This document shows, piece by piece, positions 8,944 to 17,773 of a stretch of DNA of 32,168 nt. Within the stretch, counting starts at the first letter, position 1. Each line of letters begins with the position of its first letter. The notes under the pieces are model-generated. The model was not told the DNA's origin. It saw only the letters and a list, made by a program, of their open reading frames with translations, and made no database searches. The stretch is from Limnohabitans sp. GTDB taxonomy: Bacteria > Pseudomonadota > Gammaproteobacteria > Burkholderiales > Burkholderiaceae_C. Location of the stretch: the NCBI GenBank assembly GCA_018882835.1, contig VERE01000033.1:1-32168 (forward strand). The letters run 5' to 3'. The translations under genes were made by a program, and so were the position numbers.

Positions 8944-9879
8944 ATGACACAACTTGTTTTGCACCATTACCCGGTGTCGCCTTTTGCCGAGAAGATTCGC
9001 CTGATTCTGGGCTACAAGCAATTGCCCTGGATCAGCGTGATCATCCCCAACATCATGCCCAAGCCCGATGTGGTCGCCCTCACGGGGGGCTACCGTCGAA
9101 CGCCTTTTTTGCAAATCGGTGCCGACATTTACTGCGACACCGCCCTGATTTGCGATGTCTTGGAGCAACTGGCCCCCCATCCCACGCTGTACCCAGAGGC
9201 TTGCAAAGGTGAGGCGCGCATCGTGGCCCAATGGGCAGACAGCCTCTTGTTTCCGGTTGCCATGGCCTACAACTTCCAGCCCGCCGGTGTGGCCCAGGTG
9301 TTTGCAGATGCCACTCCGGAACAAATCAAATCGTTTGTGCAAGACCGCGCTGCCATGCGTGGCGGCGCCCCGCGCATGCCCGGCCCGGATGCCGGCGCCA
9401 TGTACAAGAGCTACTTGCGCCGGCTGGCCAATATGCTGGACGACCGTCCGTTTTTACTGGGTGAACAGCCCAGTGTGGCCGACTTCTCGGTGTACCACCC
9501 CCTGTGGTTCACGGTGAACAAAACACCGGTCATGGCAGGCATTCTGGATGCCACGCCCAACGTCCGCACATGGATCGACCGCATGGCCAAACTGGGCCAC
9601 TGCACCTCGCAAGACATGACCTCCACGCAGGCTTTGGCCTTGTCCAAAGCCTCCACCCCTGCGCCATTGCCCAAGGAAGCCTTTCAGGACGAGCATGGCA
9701 TTGCCCTGGGATCGGAGGTGGTCGTGGTGGCCGAAAGCTTTGGGCTGGAACCCACGCAGGGCACCTTGCTGGCCGCAACGCGAACCCGTTACGTGCTGCG
9801 GCGCGCAGACCCCCGCGCAGGCATTGTCCATGTTCATTTCCCACGCACTGGGTTCATTCTGAAAAAGGCTGAAGCATGA
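8944..9879 (+). CDS. Glutathione S-transferase-like protein
   Basis: The 311-aa protein has an N-terminal thioredoxin-like GST domain (LVLHHYPVSPFAEKIRLIL, with S12-P13-F14 at the usual active-site position, and the cis-Pro region RRTPFLQIGADIYCDTALI) and an all-helical C-terminal domain (VADFSVYHPLWF). It is about 90 residues longer than an ordinary GST; the extra C-terminal part (roughly 235-311) looks like a small beta-rich domain of unknown role. ATG 8944 is preferred over GTG 8932, which directly follows the previous stop. It overlaps the next SDR by four bases. In a catabolic operon it could conjugate or isomerise an electrophilic intermediate, but no substrate can be named. Confidence 0.82.
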   Translation: MTQLVLHHYPVSPFAEKIRLILGYKQLPWISVIIPNIMPKPDVVALTGGYRRTPFLQIGADIYCDTALICDVLEQLAPHPTLYPEACKGEARIVAQWADSLLFPVAMAYNFQPAGVAQVFADATPEQIKSFVQDRAAMRGGAPRMPGPDAGAMYKSYLRRLANMLDDRPFLLGEQPSVADFSVYHPLWFTVNKTPVMAGILDATPNVRTWIDRMAKLGHCTSQDMTSTQALALSKASTPAPLPKEAFQDEHGIALGSEVVVVAESFGLEPTQGTLLAATRTRYVLRRADPRAGIVHVHFPRTGFILKKAEA

Positions 9880-10778
9880 TCACGAACTTCAAAGGCAAAA
9901 CCGCTGTTCTGACCGGTGGCGCTTCAGGTTTCGGCCTGGAATGTGCCCGAATCGGCGCCAAATTGGGCATGAACCTGGTCTTGGTGGATGTGCAGCAAGA
10001 CGCGCTGGACAAAGCCAGGGCTGAGTTGGAGGCGCAAGGCGTACAGGTGCTGGCACAGCGCGTGGACGTGTCCAGTGCAGAGCAAATGCAGGCTCTGGCA
10101 AAGGCGGTCGAGCAACGTTTTGGCGCACCGAATTTTGTCTTCAACAACGCCGGCGTGGCGGCAGGCGGCTTGGTCTGGGAAAACACCCTGGAAGATTGGC
10201 AATGGGTCATGGGGGTCAACCTGTGGGGCGTTATCCACGGCGTTCGCTTGTTCACACCAATGATGCTGGCCGCTGCTGCGAAAGACCCCGGTTTCCAGGG
10301 CCACATTGTCAATACTGCGAGCATGGCTGGGTTGCTCACGCCGCCCAACATGGGTATTTACAACGTGACCAAGCATGCCGTGGTGTCATTGACCGAAACG
10401 CTTTATCAGGACCTGAAACTGGTCACGGATCAGATCGGTGCCAGCGTCCTGTGTCCTTACTTTGTTCCCACCGGCATTCACCACAGCGATCGCAACCGCC
10501 CATCCAACCTGGCGGCCGACAAGCCCACCAAGAGCCAGTTGATTGGCCAGGCCATGAGCGAAAAGGCCGTCAGTAGCGGCAAAGTGAGCGCGGCTGACGT
10601 GGCGCAAAAAGTGTTTGATGCCATCGCGGCAGACCAGTTCTATGTATACAGCCATCCACGCGCGCTGGGCAACGTTCAGCGCCGTACCGAGGCCATTGTG
10701 CAAGGGGCAAACCCGCCAGATCCGTTTGCCGAACGCCCTGAAATTGGCCAGGAGTTGCGCGCAGCCTTGCGCAGCTGA
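9876..10778 (+). CDS. Short-chain dehydrogenase/reductase (SDR), second of the cluster
   Basis: This 300-aa classical SDR has the cofactor motif TGGASGFG (13-20), an acidic residue after the second strand (VLVDVQ, suggesting NAD preference), NNAGVA near 90-95, and the catalytic set S149, Y162, K166 (YNVTK). The start codon overlaps the GST stop as ATGA, so the two are translationally coupled. The C-terminal part (about 200-300) is longer than in minimal SDRs and resembles the group annotated as oxidoreductases that act on bulky hydrophobic substrates. It is the last gene of the catabolic run; a strong hairpin follows. Confidence 0.87.
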   Translation: MITNFKGKTAVLTGGASGFGLECARIGAKLGMNLVLVDVQQDALDKARAELEAQGVQVLAQRVDVSSAEQMQALAKAVEQRFGAPNFVFNNAGVAAGGLVWENTLEDWQWVMGVNLWGVIHGVRLFTPMMLAAAAKDPGFQGHIVNTASMAGLLTPPNMGIYNVTKHAVVSLTETLYQDLKLVTDQIGASVLCPYFVPTGIHHSDRNRPSNLAADKPTKSQLIGQAMSEKAVSSGKVSAADVAQKVFDAIAADQFYVYSHPRALGNVQRRTEAIVQGANPPDPFAERPEIGQELRAALRS

Positions 10779-10795
10779 TTCGACACGCTGATTGC

Positions 10796-10826
10796 AGGCT
10801 GGCGAGTGTGGCAAACTCGCCGGCTT
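10796..10826 (+). terminator. Hairpin after the catabolic cluster, possible terminator
   Basis: GGCGAGT (10801-10807) and ACTCGCC (10815-10821) form a perfect 7-bp stem with a 7-base loop, extendable to about 12 bp with two G-U pairs. There is no T-run after it, so it may be a Rho-assisted or weak terminator, or only a structured leader of tex. Confidence 0.4.
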
Positions 10827-10850
10827 ACCTGTTGATTCGTTCCAGCCAGC

Positions 10851-13202
10851 ATGCATCTCATCACTCGGCAAATTGCCGCCGAAATCAAAGTCACCGAACA
10901 TCAGGTTCGCGCCGCCATCGAGTTGTTGGACGGGGGCGCCACGGTGCCATTCATCGCCCGTTACCGCAAGGAGGCCACCGGTGGCCTGGATGACATTCAA
11001 TTGCGCGAGCTGGCGCATCGTCTGGACTATCTGCGTGAGCTAGAAGCACGCAGAGAAGCGGTGCTGAAAAGCATTCAGGAACAAGGTAAGCTCACGCCAG
11101 AACTGCAGGCCGCCCTGATGGACGCGGTCACCAAGCAAGCGCTCGAGGATCTTTACCTCCCGTTCAAACCCAAGCGAAGAACCAAAGGCATGATCGCCCG
11201 AGAAGCGGGCCTGGAGCCTCTGGCCGATGCCTTGTTTGCCAACCCTCAACAGGTGCCCACCGACGCTGCGCAAGCCTACCTGCAGCCCGCAGGCCGTGTG
11301 GAGGGGGCTGATTTTTCGACGGTCGCCGCGGTTCTGGACGGGGTTCGCGACATTCTGTCTGAGCGCTGGGCCGAGGACGCGTCACTGGTGCAAAACCTGC
11401 GCGAGTGGCTGTGGCAAGAGGGGCTGTTTCGCAGCAAGCTGGCTTCTGGTAAAGACGAAAACAACCCCGATGTGGCCAAGTTTCGTGACTACTTCGATTA
11501 CGACGAACCCCTGTGTCGTGTGCCCTCGCACCGGGCATTGGCCGTTTTTCGCGGACGCGCGCTCGAAATTCTGGATGCCAAGCTGGCGTTGCCCATCGAG
11601 CCCGAACCCGGACAACCCAGCCAGGCCGAGGGCAGGGTGGCCTTGCACCTCGGGTGGCGTCACCAAGCTCGCCCTGCCGATGATTTGATTCGCAAATGCG
11701 TGGCCTGGACCTGGCGCGTCAAGTTGAGCCTGTCCACCGAGCGCGATTTGTTTGCGCGCTTGCGCGAAGAGGCCGAAAAAGTGGCCATCAAGGTGTTTGG
11801 CGACAACGTCCGCGACTTGTTGCTCGCCGCCCCTGCAGGCCAGCGCGTGGTGATGGGCCTGGACCCTGGCATTCGCACCGGCGTCAAAGTGGCTGTTGTC
11901 GATGCCACGGGCAAGCTGGTGGCCACGGCCACGGTTTACCCACATGAGCCCCGGCGCGATTGGGAAGGCTCCTTGCATACCTTGGGACAGTTGTGTGCCA
12001 CCCACAACGTGAACCTGATGGCCATCGGTAATGGCACCGCCAGCCGGGAAACAGACAAGTTGGCCGCGGACTTGATCAAGCAGCTGACCCGCATCAAACC
12101 CGACCTGGATTTGCAAAAAGTAGTGGTCAGCGAGGCGGGCGCCTCGGTGTACAGCGCCAGTGAATACGCCAGCCAGGAAATGCCCGATGTGGATGTCAGC
12201 CTGCGCGGCGCCGCCAGCATTGCACGCCGCCTGCAAGACCCCCTGGCAGAGCTGGTCAAAATTGACCCCAAGGCCATTGGCGTCGGCCAGTACCAGCACG
12301 ATGTCAACCCCGCGGAATTGGCTCGCACCCTGGACGCGGTGGTGGAAGATTGCGTGAACGCGGTTGGCGTCGACCTCAATACCGCCAGCGTGCCCCTGCT
12401 GTCGCGGGTCTCGGGTTTGTCGCCGGCCACGGCGCGGGCGGTGGTGCGATGGCGGGAAGCCCATGGCGCGTTTGCCAACCGCCAGCAGTTGTTGCAGGTA
12501 ACGGGGCTCGGCCCCAAAACCTTTGAACAAAGCGCAGGGTTTTTGCGCATTCGCGGAGGTGACAACCCGCTGGACATGACGGGTGTCCATCCCGAAACCT
12601 ATCCCGTGGTTGAAAAAATCATGGGCCATACCGGTCGCCCGATCCAGGAATTAATGGGCCGCGCCGACATGCTCAAGAAGCTCCAGCCTGAACTGTTTGG
12701 CAACGACACCGTGGGTGTGATCACCGTACGCGACATCCTGGCTGAGCTGGAAAAGCCGGGTCGCGATCCCCGACCCGATTTCAAGGTGGCACGCTTCACG
12801 GACGGTGTGGAGGACATCCAGGATTTGAAAGAGGGCATGGTGCTGGAAGGCACGGTCAGCAATGTGGCTGCTTTTGGCGCCTTTGTCGATCTGGGTGTGC
12901 ACCAGGACGGCCTGGTGCATGTCAGTCAATTGAGCCATCAATTTGTCAGCGATGCACGCGAAGTGGTCAAGACCGGTGCCATTGTCAAGGTGAAAGTGCT
13001 TGAAGTGGACCCCGCACGCAAACGCATCAGCCTGACCATGAAGCTTGATGCCGCACCAGTCGCCAGAGGCCAAGGACCCCGCGACATTCGTTTTGAACAT
13101 GCCGCACGCGACCAACGCCAGCGTAGTGCACCGCCTGCATCAGGGCAGAGCCAGTCTGCGATGGCCTCGGCTTTCGCCAAGCTGCAGGGCCTGAAAAAGT
13201 AA
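10851..13202 (+). CDS. tex: RNA-binding transcription accessory protein Tex
   Basis: Tex is a cytosolic nucleic-acid-binding protein related to eukaryotic Spt6, linked to transcription and toxin-gene expression in other bacteria. The 783-aa product has the full family architecture: an N-terminal helical region with the hallmark TVPFIARYRKEATGGLD (about 30-46), a YqgF/RNase H-like domain from about 333 (VVMGLDPGIRTGVKVAVVD), helix-hairpin-helix repeats from about 509 (NTASVPLLSRVSGLSP, LLQVTGLGPKTF), and a C-terminal S1 domain from about 660 (GTVSNVAAFGAFVDLG). ATG 10851 fits the usual Tex N-terminus although no strong Shine-Dalgarno is visible. It ends three bases before the patatin-like gene. 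Confidence 0.96.
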   Translation: MHLITRQIAAEIKVTEHQVRAAIELLDGGATVPFIARYRKEATGGLDDIQLRELAHRLDYLRELEARREAVLKSIQEQGKLTPELQAALMDAVTKQALEDLYLPFKPKRRTKGMIAREAGLEPLADALFANPQQVPTDAAQAYLQPAGRVEGADFSTVAAVLDGVRDILSERWAEDASLVQNLREWLWQEGLFRSKLASGKDENNPDVAKFRDYFDYDEPLCRVPSHRALAVFRGRALEILDAKLALPIEPEPGQPSQAEGRVALHLGWRHQARPADDLIRKCVAWTWRVKLSLSTERDLFARLREEAEKVAIKVFGDNVRDLLLAAPAGQRVVMGLDPGIRTGVKVAVVDATGKLVATATVYPHEPRRDWEGSLHTLGQLCATHNVNLMAIGNGTASRETDKLAADLIKQLTRIKPDLDLQKVVVSEAGASVYSASEYASQEMPDVDVSLRGAASIARRLQDPLAELVKIDPKAIGVGQYQHDVNPAELARTLDAVVEDCVNAVGVDLNTASVPLLSRVSGLSPATARAVVRWREAHGAFANRQQLLQVTGLGPKTFEQSAGFLRIRGGDNPLDMTGVHPETYPVVEKIMGHTGRPIQELMGRADMLKKLQPELFGNDTVGVITVRDILAELEKPGRDPRPDFKVARFTDGVEDIQDLKEGMVLEGTVSNVAAFGAFVDLGVHQDGLVHVSQLSHQFVSDAREVVKTGAIVKVKVLEVDPARKRISLTMKLDAAPVARGQGPRDIRFEHAARDQRQRSAPPASGQSQSAMASAFAKLQGLKK

Positions 13203-13205
13203 ACC

Positions 13206-14294
13206 ATGCGAGCCTTGCACATTCAGGCGGGTCCAGTCGCCTTGCAACACTTGCAAGCGCAGGGCTTGGCGCCGCAAGATATCACGGTGATGCCGGGGGC
13301 GGCAGGTGGGCCCAAGGGCTTGATCCTGGGACCTATGGACAGGTTTCTGTTTGGCGAATGGCTGGCCCACAGCCAGCACACTGTTCACCTGGTGGGAGCC
13401 TCGATTGGCGCATGGCGCATGGCAACCGCCTGCCTGCAACAGCCGGTGACAGCCTTTGAGCGCCTCGAACATGATTACATTCACCAGCATTACGAATTGA
13501 AGCCGGGCCAATCTCGCCCCTCGGCCGAACAGATCAGTGCCGAATTTGGCCACAACCTGGCCTTGTTTTATGGGGGGCGCGTCGCAGAGGTACTGAGCCA
13601 TCCGCGCTACCGCCTGCATGTAATGACCTCGCATGGGCGGCATTTGCTGTCGCGCGAGAGTGCCTGGGCCACGCCTATGGGTTATGCCGCAGCTTATGTG
13701 GCCAATGCGGTCCACAGGCAGGCATTGGGCACATTTCTGGAACGCGTGGTGTTCTCAAGCCCTACGCCCGGTGGTTCTCCCAGCGAATTGCCTTTTGCCA
13801 CCCAGGACTACAGGACCCTTCATGTCGCCCTCAGCGAGACCAATTTCATGGCGGCGGTACAGGCCAGTTGCGCCATCCCATTTGTGCTGAAAGCGGTGCA
13901 CGATGTGCCGGGCGGCCCCCGAGGTGCTTACTGGGATGGGGGCATCACCGATTACCACCTGCATCTGGATTACCGCAACCAGCAAGGACTGGTTTTGTAC
14001 CCGCATTTTCAAAGGCAAGTGGTGCCGGGTTGGTTGGACAAAGCCTTGAAACACCGTCACCGGACGACGCCGTTTCTGGACCGCATGGTGTTGCTGTCAC
14101 CCAGCCCTGAATGGGTGGCGACCTTGCCCAATGGCAAGCTGCCCGATCGCACCGATTTCACCCGCTACGGTCAAGATTTGAAGGCCAGGGTAGCGGTTTG
14201 GCGGCAATGTGTCTCAGCGGCCCAGCAATTGGCGGATGAATGGGGCGAATGGCTGGCAAAACCCGATATGGCGCACGTTAACGCCCTCACATAA
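13206..14294 (+). CDS. Patatin-like phospholipase family protein
   Basis: This 362-aa protein is a predicted acyl hydrolase with a Ser-Asp dyad. The oxyanion-hole motif is GGPKG (34-38), the nucleophile elbow is GASIG with Ser66, and the catalytic Asp is D244 in YWDGGITDYH. There is no obvious signal peptide or membrane segment, so it probably acts in the cytosol or at the inner face of the membrane. It starts three bases after the tex stop and is likely co-transcribed with it. The physiological lipid or ester is unknown. Confidence 0.85.
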   Translation: MRALHIQAGPVALQHLQAQGLAPQDITVMPGAAGGPKGLILGPMDRFLFGEWLAHSQHTVHLVGASIGAWRMATACLQQPVTAFERLEHDYIHQHYELKPGQSRPSAEQISAEFGHNLALFYGGRVAEVLSHPRYRLHVMTSHGRHLLSRESAWATPMGYAAAYVANAVHRQALGTFLERVVFSSPTPGGSPSELPFATQDYRTLHVALSETNFMAAVQASCAIPFVLKAVHDVPGGPRGAYWDGGITDYHLHLDYRNQQGLVLYPHFQRQVVPGWLDKALKHRHRTTPFLDRMVLLSPSPEWVATLPNGKLPDRTDFTRYGQDLKARVAVWRQCVSAAQQLADEWGEWLAKPDMAHVNALT

Positions 14295-14309
14295 GACCGT
14301 CTAGCCGGG

Positions 14310-14329
14310 CTGCGTTCGCGGTTACGCAG
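14310..14329. other. Small hairpin in the convergent gap between the patatin-like and GNAT genes
   Basis: CTGCGT (14310-14315) and ACGCAG (14324-14329) form a 6-bp stem with an 8-base loop between two convergent genes. It could help terminate transcription from either side, but there is no T-run. Confidence 0.25.
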
Positions 14330-14338
14330 AGTGCGCAG

Positions 14339-14776
14339 CTATTTGCGCATGGTGATGTGTTCTATGCCCACTTCATCGTAAGGCTCACCTTCGGGTTCAA
14401 AACCATGACGGCGGTAAAAGCCCTCCGCGCTGCGTTGGGCGTGCAAGACGCATTGGGTATCGCCCCGGGCGTAAGCTGCATCGCACAAGGCTTGCAGGAT
14501 GCTGGCGCCTAAATGCTGGCCACGGTGCGAGCTCAGCACGGCCATGCGGCCAATTTGGGCCAAGCCTGGCTGGGGCTGTAACAAGCGCCCGGTGGCAATG
14601 GGAACATCCTGAGCATCGGTGATCACAGCATGCAGTGCACCGGCATCGACTTCATCCCATTCTTCGGCCACAGGGATCCCCTGTTCCTGCACAAACACAG
14701 CGATGCGCACAGCCGCAGCCCAAACCTGCAGGCTGGCCCATGAGCCAATGTGGAGTCGGTAGCCCGGTGGCAACAT
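14339..14776 (-). CDS. GNAT family N-acetyltransferase
   Basis: This 145-aa acetyl-CoA-dependent acyltransferase has the N-terminal IAVFVQEQGIPVAEEWDEVD segment common in the ElaA/YjcF-like branch, the acetyl-CoA binding loop (IGRMAVLSSHRGQHLGASILQAL, with the R-G-Q-x-L-G form of the Q/RxxGxG/A motif), and a C-terminal FYRRHGFEPEGEPYDEVGIEH. Its ATG follows the TGA of the upstream esterase gene with no spacer, so it is probably translated by reinitiation as the last gene of ygfZ-esterase-GNAT. The amine acceptor is unknown. Confidence 0.85.
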   Translation of the reverse strand: MLPPGYRLHIGSWASLQVWAAAVRIAVFVQEQGIPVAEEWDEVDAGALHAVITDAQDVPIATGRLLQPQPGLAQIGRMAVLSSHRGQHLGASILQALCDAAYARGDTQCVLHAQRSAEGFYRRHGFEPEGEPYDEVGIEHITMRK

Positions 14777-15769
14777 TCAGCTTGGCGCCGTTTGAAAGGC
14801 TTGGCGCAACGCCTGCGCCGCATGGGCTTGCGCCTCACGGGCTTGTGGAATGGCGCGTCCCATTTGCACAAATCCATGTACTACGCCGCGGTAAATTTCC
14901 AGGTCTACCGGGACGCCTTCAAAGCGCATGCGGTCTGCATAGGCCAGCCCCTCGTCGAACAAGGGGTCACATTCCGCCAGACCGATCCAGGCGGGTGCCA
15001 GGCCTTGCAAGTCAGGCGCCACCAACGGCGCAAACCGCCAGTTCTCGCGGTCACCGGCTTGTTGCAGGTAATGGCTGAAAAAGTAATCAATGCTTTCGCG
15101 CTCCAGCATGAAGCCCGTCGCGTAAAGATGGTGAGAGGGCCACTCCTGGTGGGACGAGCAGCCAGGATAAAAAAGCAATTGCATGCACAGCGGCAGTCCT
15201 TCATCTCGCGCATGCAAAGCACAGGCCGTGCTGAGGGTGCCGCCCGCGCTGTCGCCACCGACCGCCATGCGCGCAGGATCCAGGCCCAGAGTGCTGGCCT
15301 GCGCATGCAGCCACTGCAAGGCATCCCAGGCGTCATTGTGTGCGGTAGGGAAGGGGTGCTCGGGCGCCAGCCGGTAATCGACAGACACGACCACACAGTC
15401 GGCCAAGGAAGCCAGGCGCTGGCACAACAAGGCGTGGGTTTCCACGCTGCCAATCATGAAGCCGCCACCATGAAAATAAACCAGCACTGGTCGTAGCGCA
15501 CGCGCAACCTCGTGGTTCTGGCGCACTTGAGGATCCCACAGCATGGCATGCAATGCGGTGCCATCGCGGCTGGGAATGCGCAAGGCCTCGGCGCGCGCCA
15601 TGGGCAAGGACGGCAAGTCCAGTACGCCAGCGCCGGCGGCGTAAGCCTGCCGGGCTTGTGATGGTGTCATGTGATGGAAATGCGGCCGACCCGCGCGTGC
15701 GATGCGCCGCAGCACATCGGCCATTTCTTTGGACAAGGGTGCCTGTCGCGCAGTGGCAGGCAAACTCAC
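14777..15769 (-). CDS. Alpha/beta hydrolase of the hormone-sensitive lipase (HSL) esterase family
   Basis: The 330-aa protein is a predicted carboxylesterase. The oxyanion motif HGGG is at residues 100-103 (VYFHGGGFMIGS), the nucleophile is S174 in GGDSAGG, and the remaining triad residues are D268 (AECDPLFDEG) and H298 (VVHGFVQ). The start is GTG 15769: it overlaps the ygfZ stop as GTGA, a layout that supports this start over later ones. There is no signal peptide, so it is cytosolic. The gene sits between ygfZ and the GNAT gene in one compact minus-strand transcript. Natural substrate is not evident. Confidence 0.88.
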   Translation of the reverse strand: MSLPATARQAPLSKEMADVLRRIARAGRPHFHHMTPSQARQAYAAGAGVLDLPSLPMARAEALRIPSRDGTALHAMLWDPQVRQNHEVARALRPVLVYFHGGGFMIGSVETHALLCQRLASLADCVVVSVDYRLAPEHPFPTAHNDAWDALQWLHAQASTLGLDPARMAVGGDSAGGTLSTACALHARDEGLPLCMQLLFYPGCSSHQEWPSHHLYATGFMLERESIDYFFSHYLQQAGDRENWRFAPLVAPDLQGLAPAWIGLAECDPLFDEGLAYADRMRFEGVPVDLEIYRGVVHGFVQMGRAIPQAREAQAHAAQALRQAFQTAPS

Positions 15770-16725
15770 ACGTCCTCCAGCAGGGTGTAAGGCAAGGGCA
15801 GGACATGCAGCGCCACGCCCCCTGGCTGTGCCAACTGCAAGCTGCCCTCCAGCACAGCGCCAGTTTGCAACGAGGCCAGGGCCAGGTGGTGGGCTTGCCC
15901 CTGATGGATCACACTGGCTGTCTGAGCAATCAAACCGCAGGGCTGGCTGGCGTCCCCACTGTGGAAGACTTCTTGACCTGCTTGCATGGCTTCTTGGCCC
16001 ATCAGCAAATAGGTTCTGCGCTTCAAGGTGCCGCGAAACTGACTGCGCGCGACCACCTCCTGGCCTGGGTAGCAGCCTTTTTTGAAGTTCACGCCGCCAA
16101 CCGACTCATGGTTCAGCATTTGGGGAACAAAGGCTTCGAAGGTGGCTTGCTGGACATCAGCCACACCGCTCAACACTTCACCCGCCAGCCAAAGTTCATG
16201 GGAGAGCGCCGGCCCTTGCGGGGCTTGCCCTTGAGGGCCGATCCAAAGTGCGCGCGCTTGGCCTTGGGCGGGATACAGCGTGAGCAGGTCGGCCTCGCCC
16301 CTCTGAATGCGGGTCCAGGGCAAGGCCTGCGGCGCCAATTCGGTGGCAGAGGCACCGGCCACGCCCCACAGCGAGAACGCCTCGGTGGCGTCGCTCAGCT
16401 TGGCCTTGGCACGCAAAACAAACATCGACAAACGTTTGAGCGTGGTGGCCAGCAAGTCGCGGCGGCACACCAAGAAAATTTCGGTGGGGGAGCGCTTAAA
16501 AAGTACAAAGCTGGCCTGTAAGCGGCCTTTGGCATTGCAATAGCCCGCCAGGCGCGCCTGATCGGGCTTCAGCAAAGCCACGTCCTGCGTCAACTGGTTG
16601 TGCAGGAAACTCGATGCATCTTCGCCGCTGCATCGCAAAATGCCAAGATGGGGCAGGGGGCAGACGCCTTCCAGCGGCAGCACCGGCAAGGTGGTTTGAT
16701 CGGGGAAGTCAGAGGCTGCATTCAT
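15766..16725 (-). CDS. ygfZ: Folate-binding protein YgfZ (iron-sulfur cluster maintenance)
   Basis: YgfZ is a tetrahydrofolate-binding relative of GcvT that helps repair or assemble certain Fe-S enzymes. The 319-aa product has the diagnostic motif KGCYPGQEV with the key cysteine at residue 218. The N-terminal part carries the usual FLHNQLTQDV and GYCNAKGRLQASF segments. Its ATG (16725-16723) overlaps the plus-strand ATG of mltG in a CATG, so the two divergent genes share their start-codon bases and each promoter must lie within the other's coding region or depend on a different start. It heads the minus-strand transcript that continues into the esterase and GNAT genes. Confidence 0.93.
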   Translation of the reverse strand: MNAASDFPDQTTLPVLPLEGVCPLPHLGILRCSGEDASSFLHNQLTQDVALLKPDQARLAGYCNAKGRLQASFVLFKRSPTEIFLVCRRDLLATTLKRLSMFVLRAKAKLSDATEAFSLWGVAGASATELAPQALPWTRIQRGEADLLTLYPAQGQARALWIGPQGQAPQGPALSHELWLAGEVLSGVADVQQATFEAFVPQMLNHESVGGVNFKKGCYPGQEVVARSQFRGTLKRRTYLLMGQEAMQAGQEVFHSGDASQPCGLIAQTASVIHQGQAHHLALASLQTGAVLEGSLQLAQPGGVALHVLPLPYTLLEDV

Positions 16726-17773
16726 GGGTGAATTATCATCTTCCTCGAATCATCGTGATGGAAACAAGGTTGTGGGTAAAAAGCTGCTGACAGGACTGCT
16801 GGTCTTCATGCTCCTGCTGGCAATGCTGGCGGCGTATGGTGTATTGCGTCCCATGCCTTTGGCTCGGGACCCTGTGGATTTGTCGATCGAGCCCGGTACA
16901 TCCGTGCGCAGCATTGCCGAGCTCAGCGCAGCGTCTGGCATCGAAGTTCACCCCAGCCTGTTATATGCCTTGTTTCGCTGGAGCGGCCAATCGCGGCTGA
17001 TCCGCGCCGGCAGCTACGAAATCCCGCGCGGGACCAGCGCCTGGGGACTGCTGCAGAAATTGGTGCGGGGCGATGAATCTTTGCGTGCCGTGACCCTGAT
17101 CGAAGGCTGGACCTTTGCCCAATTCCGCTTGGCGCTTGCCAAAGCCGATGGCCTGCAGCATGAAACCTCGACGCTGACCGATGACGAGCTCATGACCCGC
17201 CTGGGCCGTCCTGGCGTCATGCCCGAAGGCCGTTTCTACCCGGACACTTACACCTATGGCAAAGACAGCGCCGACTTGCGCATTCTGCAGCGGGCCTTGC
17301 GTGCCATGGACCGCCAGCTCGCGCAGGCCTGGCAGTTGCGCAGCAATGACAGCTTGCTGCAAAGCGCCGATGCCGCCCTGATACTGGCCAGCATTGTGGA
17401 AAAGGAAACCGGCCGCGCCAGCGACCGGGCCCTGATTTCAGCCGTTTTTCACAATCGCCTCAAACTGGGCATGCCCCTGCAAACCGACCCTACGGTCATT
17501 TATGGCTTGGGCAGCCATTTCGATGGCAACCTGAAGCGTGTACATTTGCGAGCCGATCACCCCTGGAACACCTACACCCGCCCAGGGTTGCCACCTACCC
17601 CGATCGCCATGCCCGGCAAAGCGGCCTTGTTGGCCGCCGTTCAGCCTGCCCAGACGCGCGCGCTGTATTTTGTGGCGCGCGGGGACGGGAGCAGCCAATT
17701 CAGTGAGACCCTGGATCAGCACAATGCTGCAGTGGACCGTTTTCAACGCAAGCGCAACAGCACTCCTCCATGA
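16724..17773 (+). CDS. mltG: Endolytic murein transglycosylase MltG
   Basis: MltG is an inner-membrane lytic transglycosylase that cleaves nascent peptidoglycan strands. A single transmembrane helix lies at about residues 20-42 ([20 protein letters not shown]), followed by a periplasmic YceG domain. The catalytic Glu is E226 in ASIVEKETG, followed by [20 protein letters not shown] and a C-terminal [11 protein letters not shown]. Two starts are possible. ATG 16724, used here, has AGAGG 8 bases upstream but overlaps the divergent ygfZ start. GTG 16772 has GGAAA at 16760-16764 and gives the shorter N-terminus (VGKKLLTG) more typical of the family. The stop overlaps the tmk ATG. Confidence 0.93.
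   Translation: MGELSSSSNHRDGNKVVGKKLLTGLLVFMLLLAMLAAYGVLRPMPLARDPVDLSIEPGTSVRSIAELSAASGIEVHPSLLYALFRWSGQSRLIRAGSYEIPRGTSAWGLLQKLVRGDESLRAVTLIEGWTFAQFRLALAKADGLQHETSTLTDDELMTRLGRPGVMPEGRFYPDTYTYGKDSADLRILQRALRAMDRQLAQAWQLRSNDSLLQSADAALILASIVEKETGRASDRALISAVFHNRLKLGMPLQTDPTVIYGLGSHFDGNLKRVHLRADHPWNTYTRPGLPPTPIAMPGKAALLAAVQPAQTRALYFVARGDGSSQFSETLDQHNAAVDRFQRKRNSTPP

Noticed and set aside
11382..12629. 415-codon minus-strand frame within tex
   Set aside because: The sense frame is a complete Tex with all domains; the antisense product has no recognisable motif.
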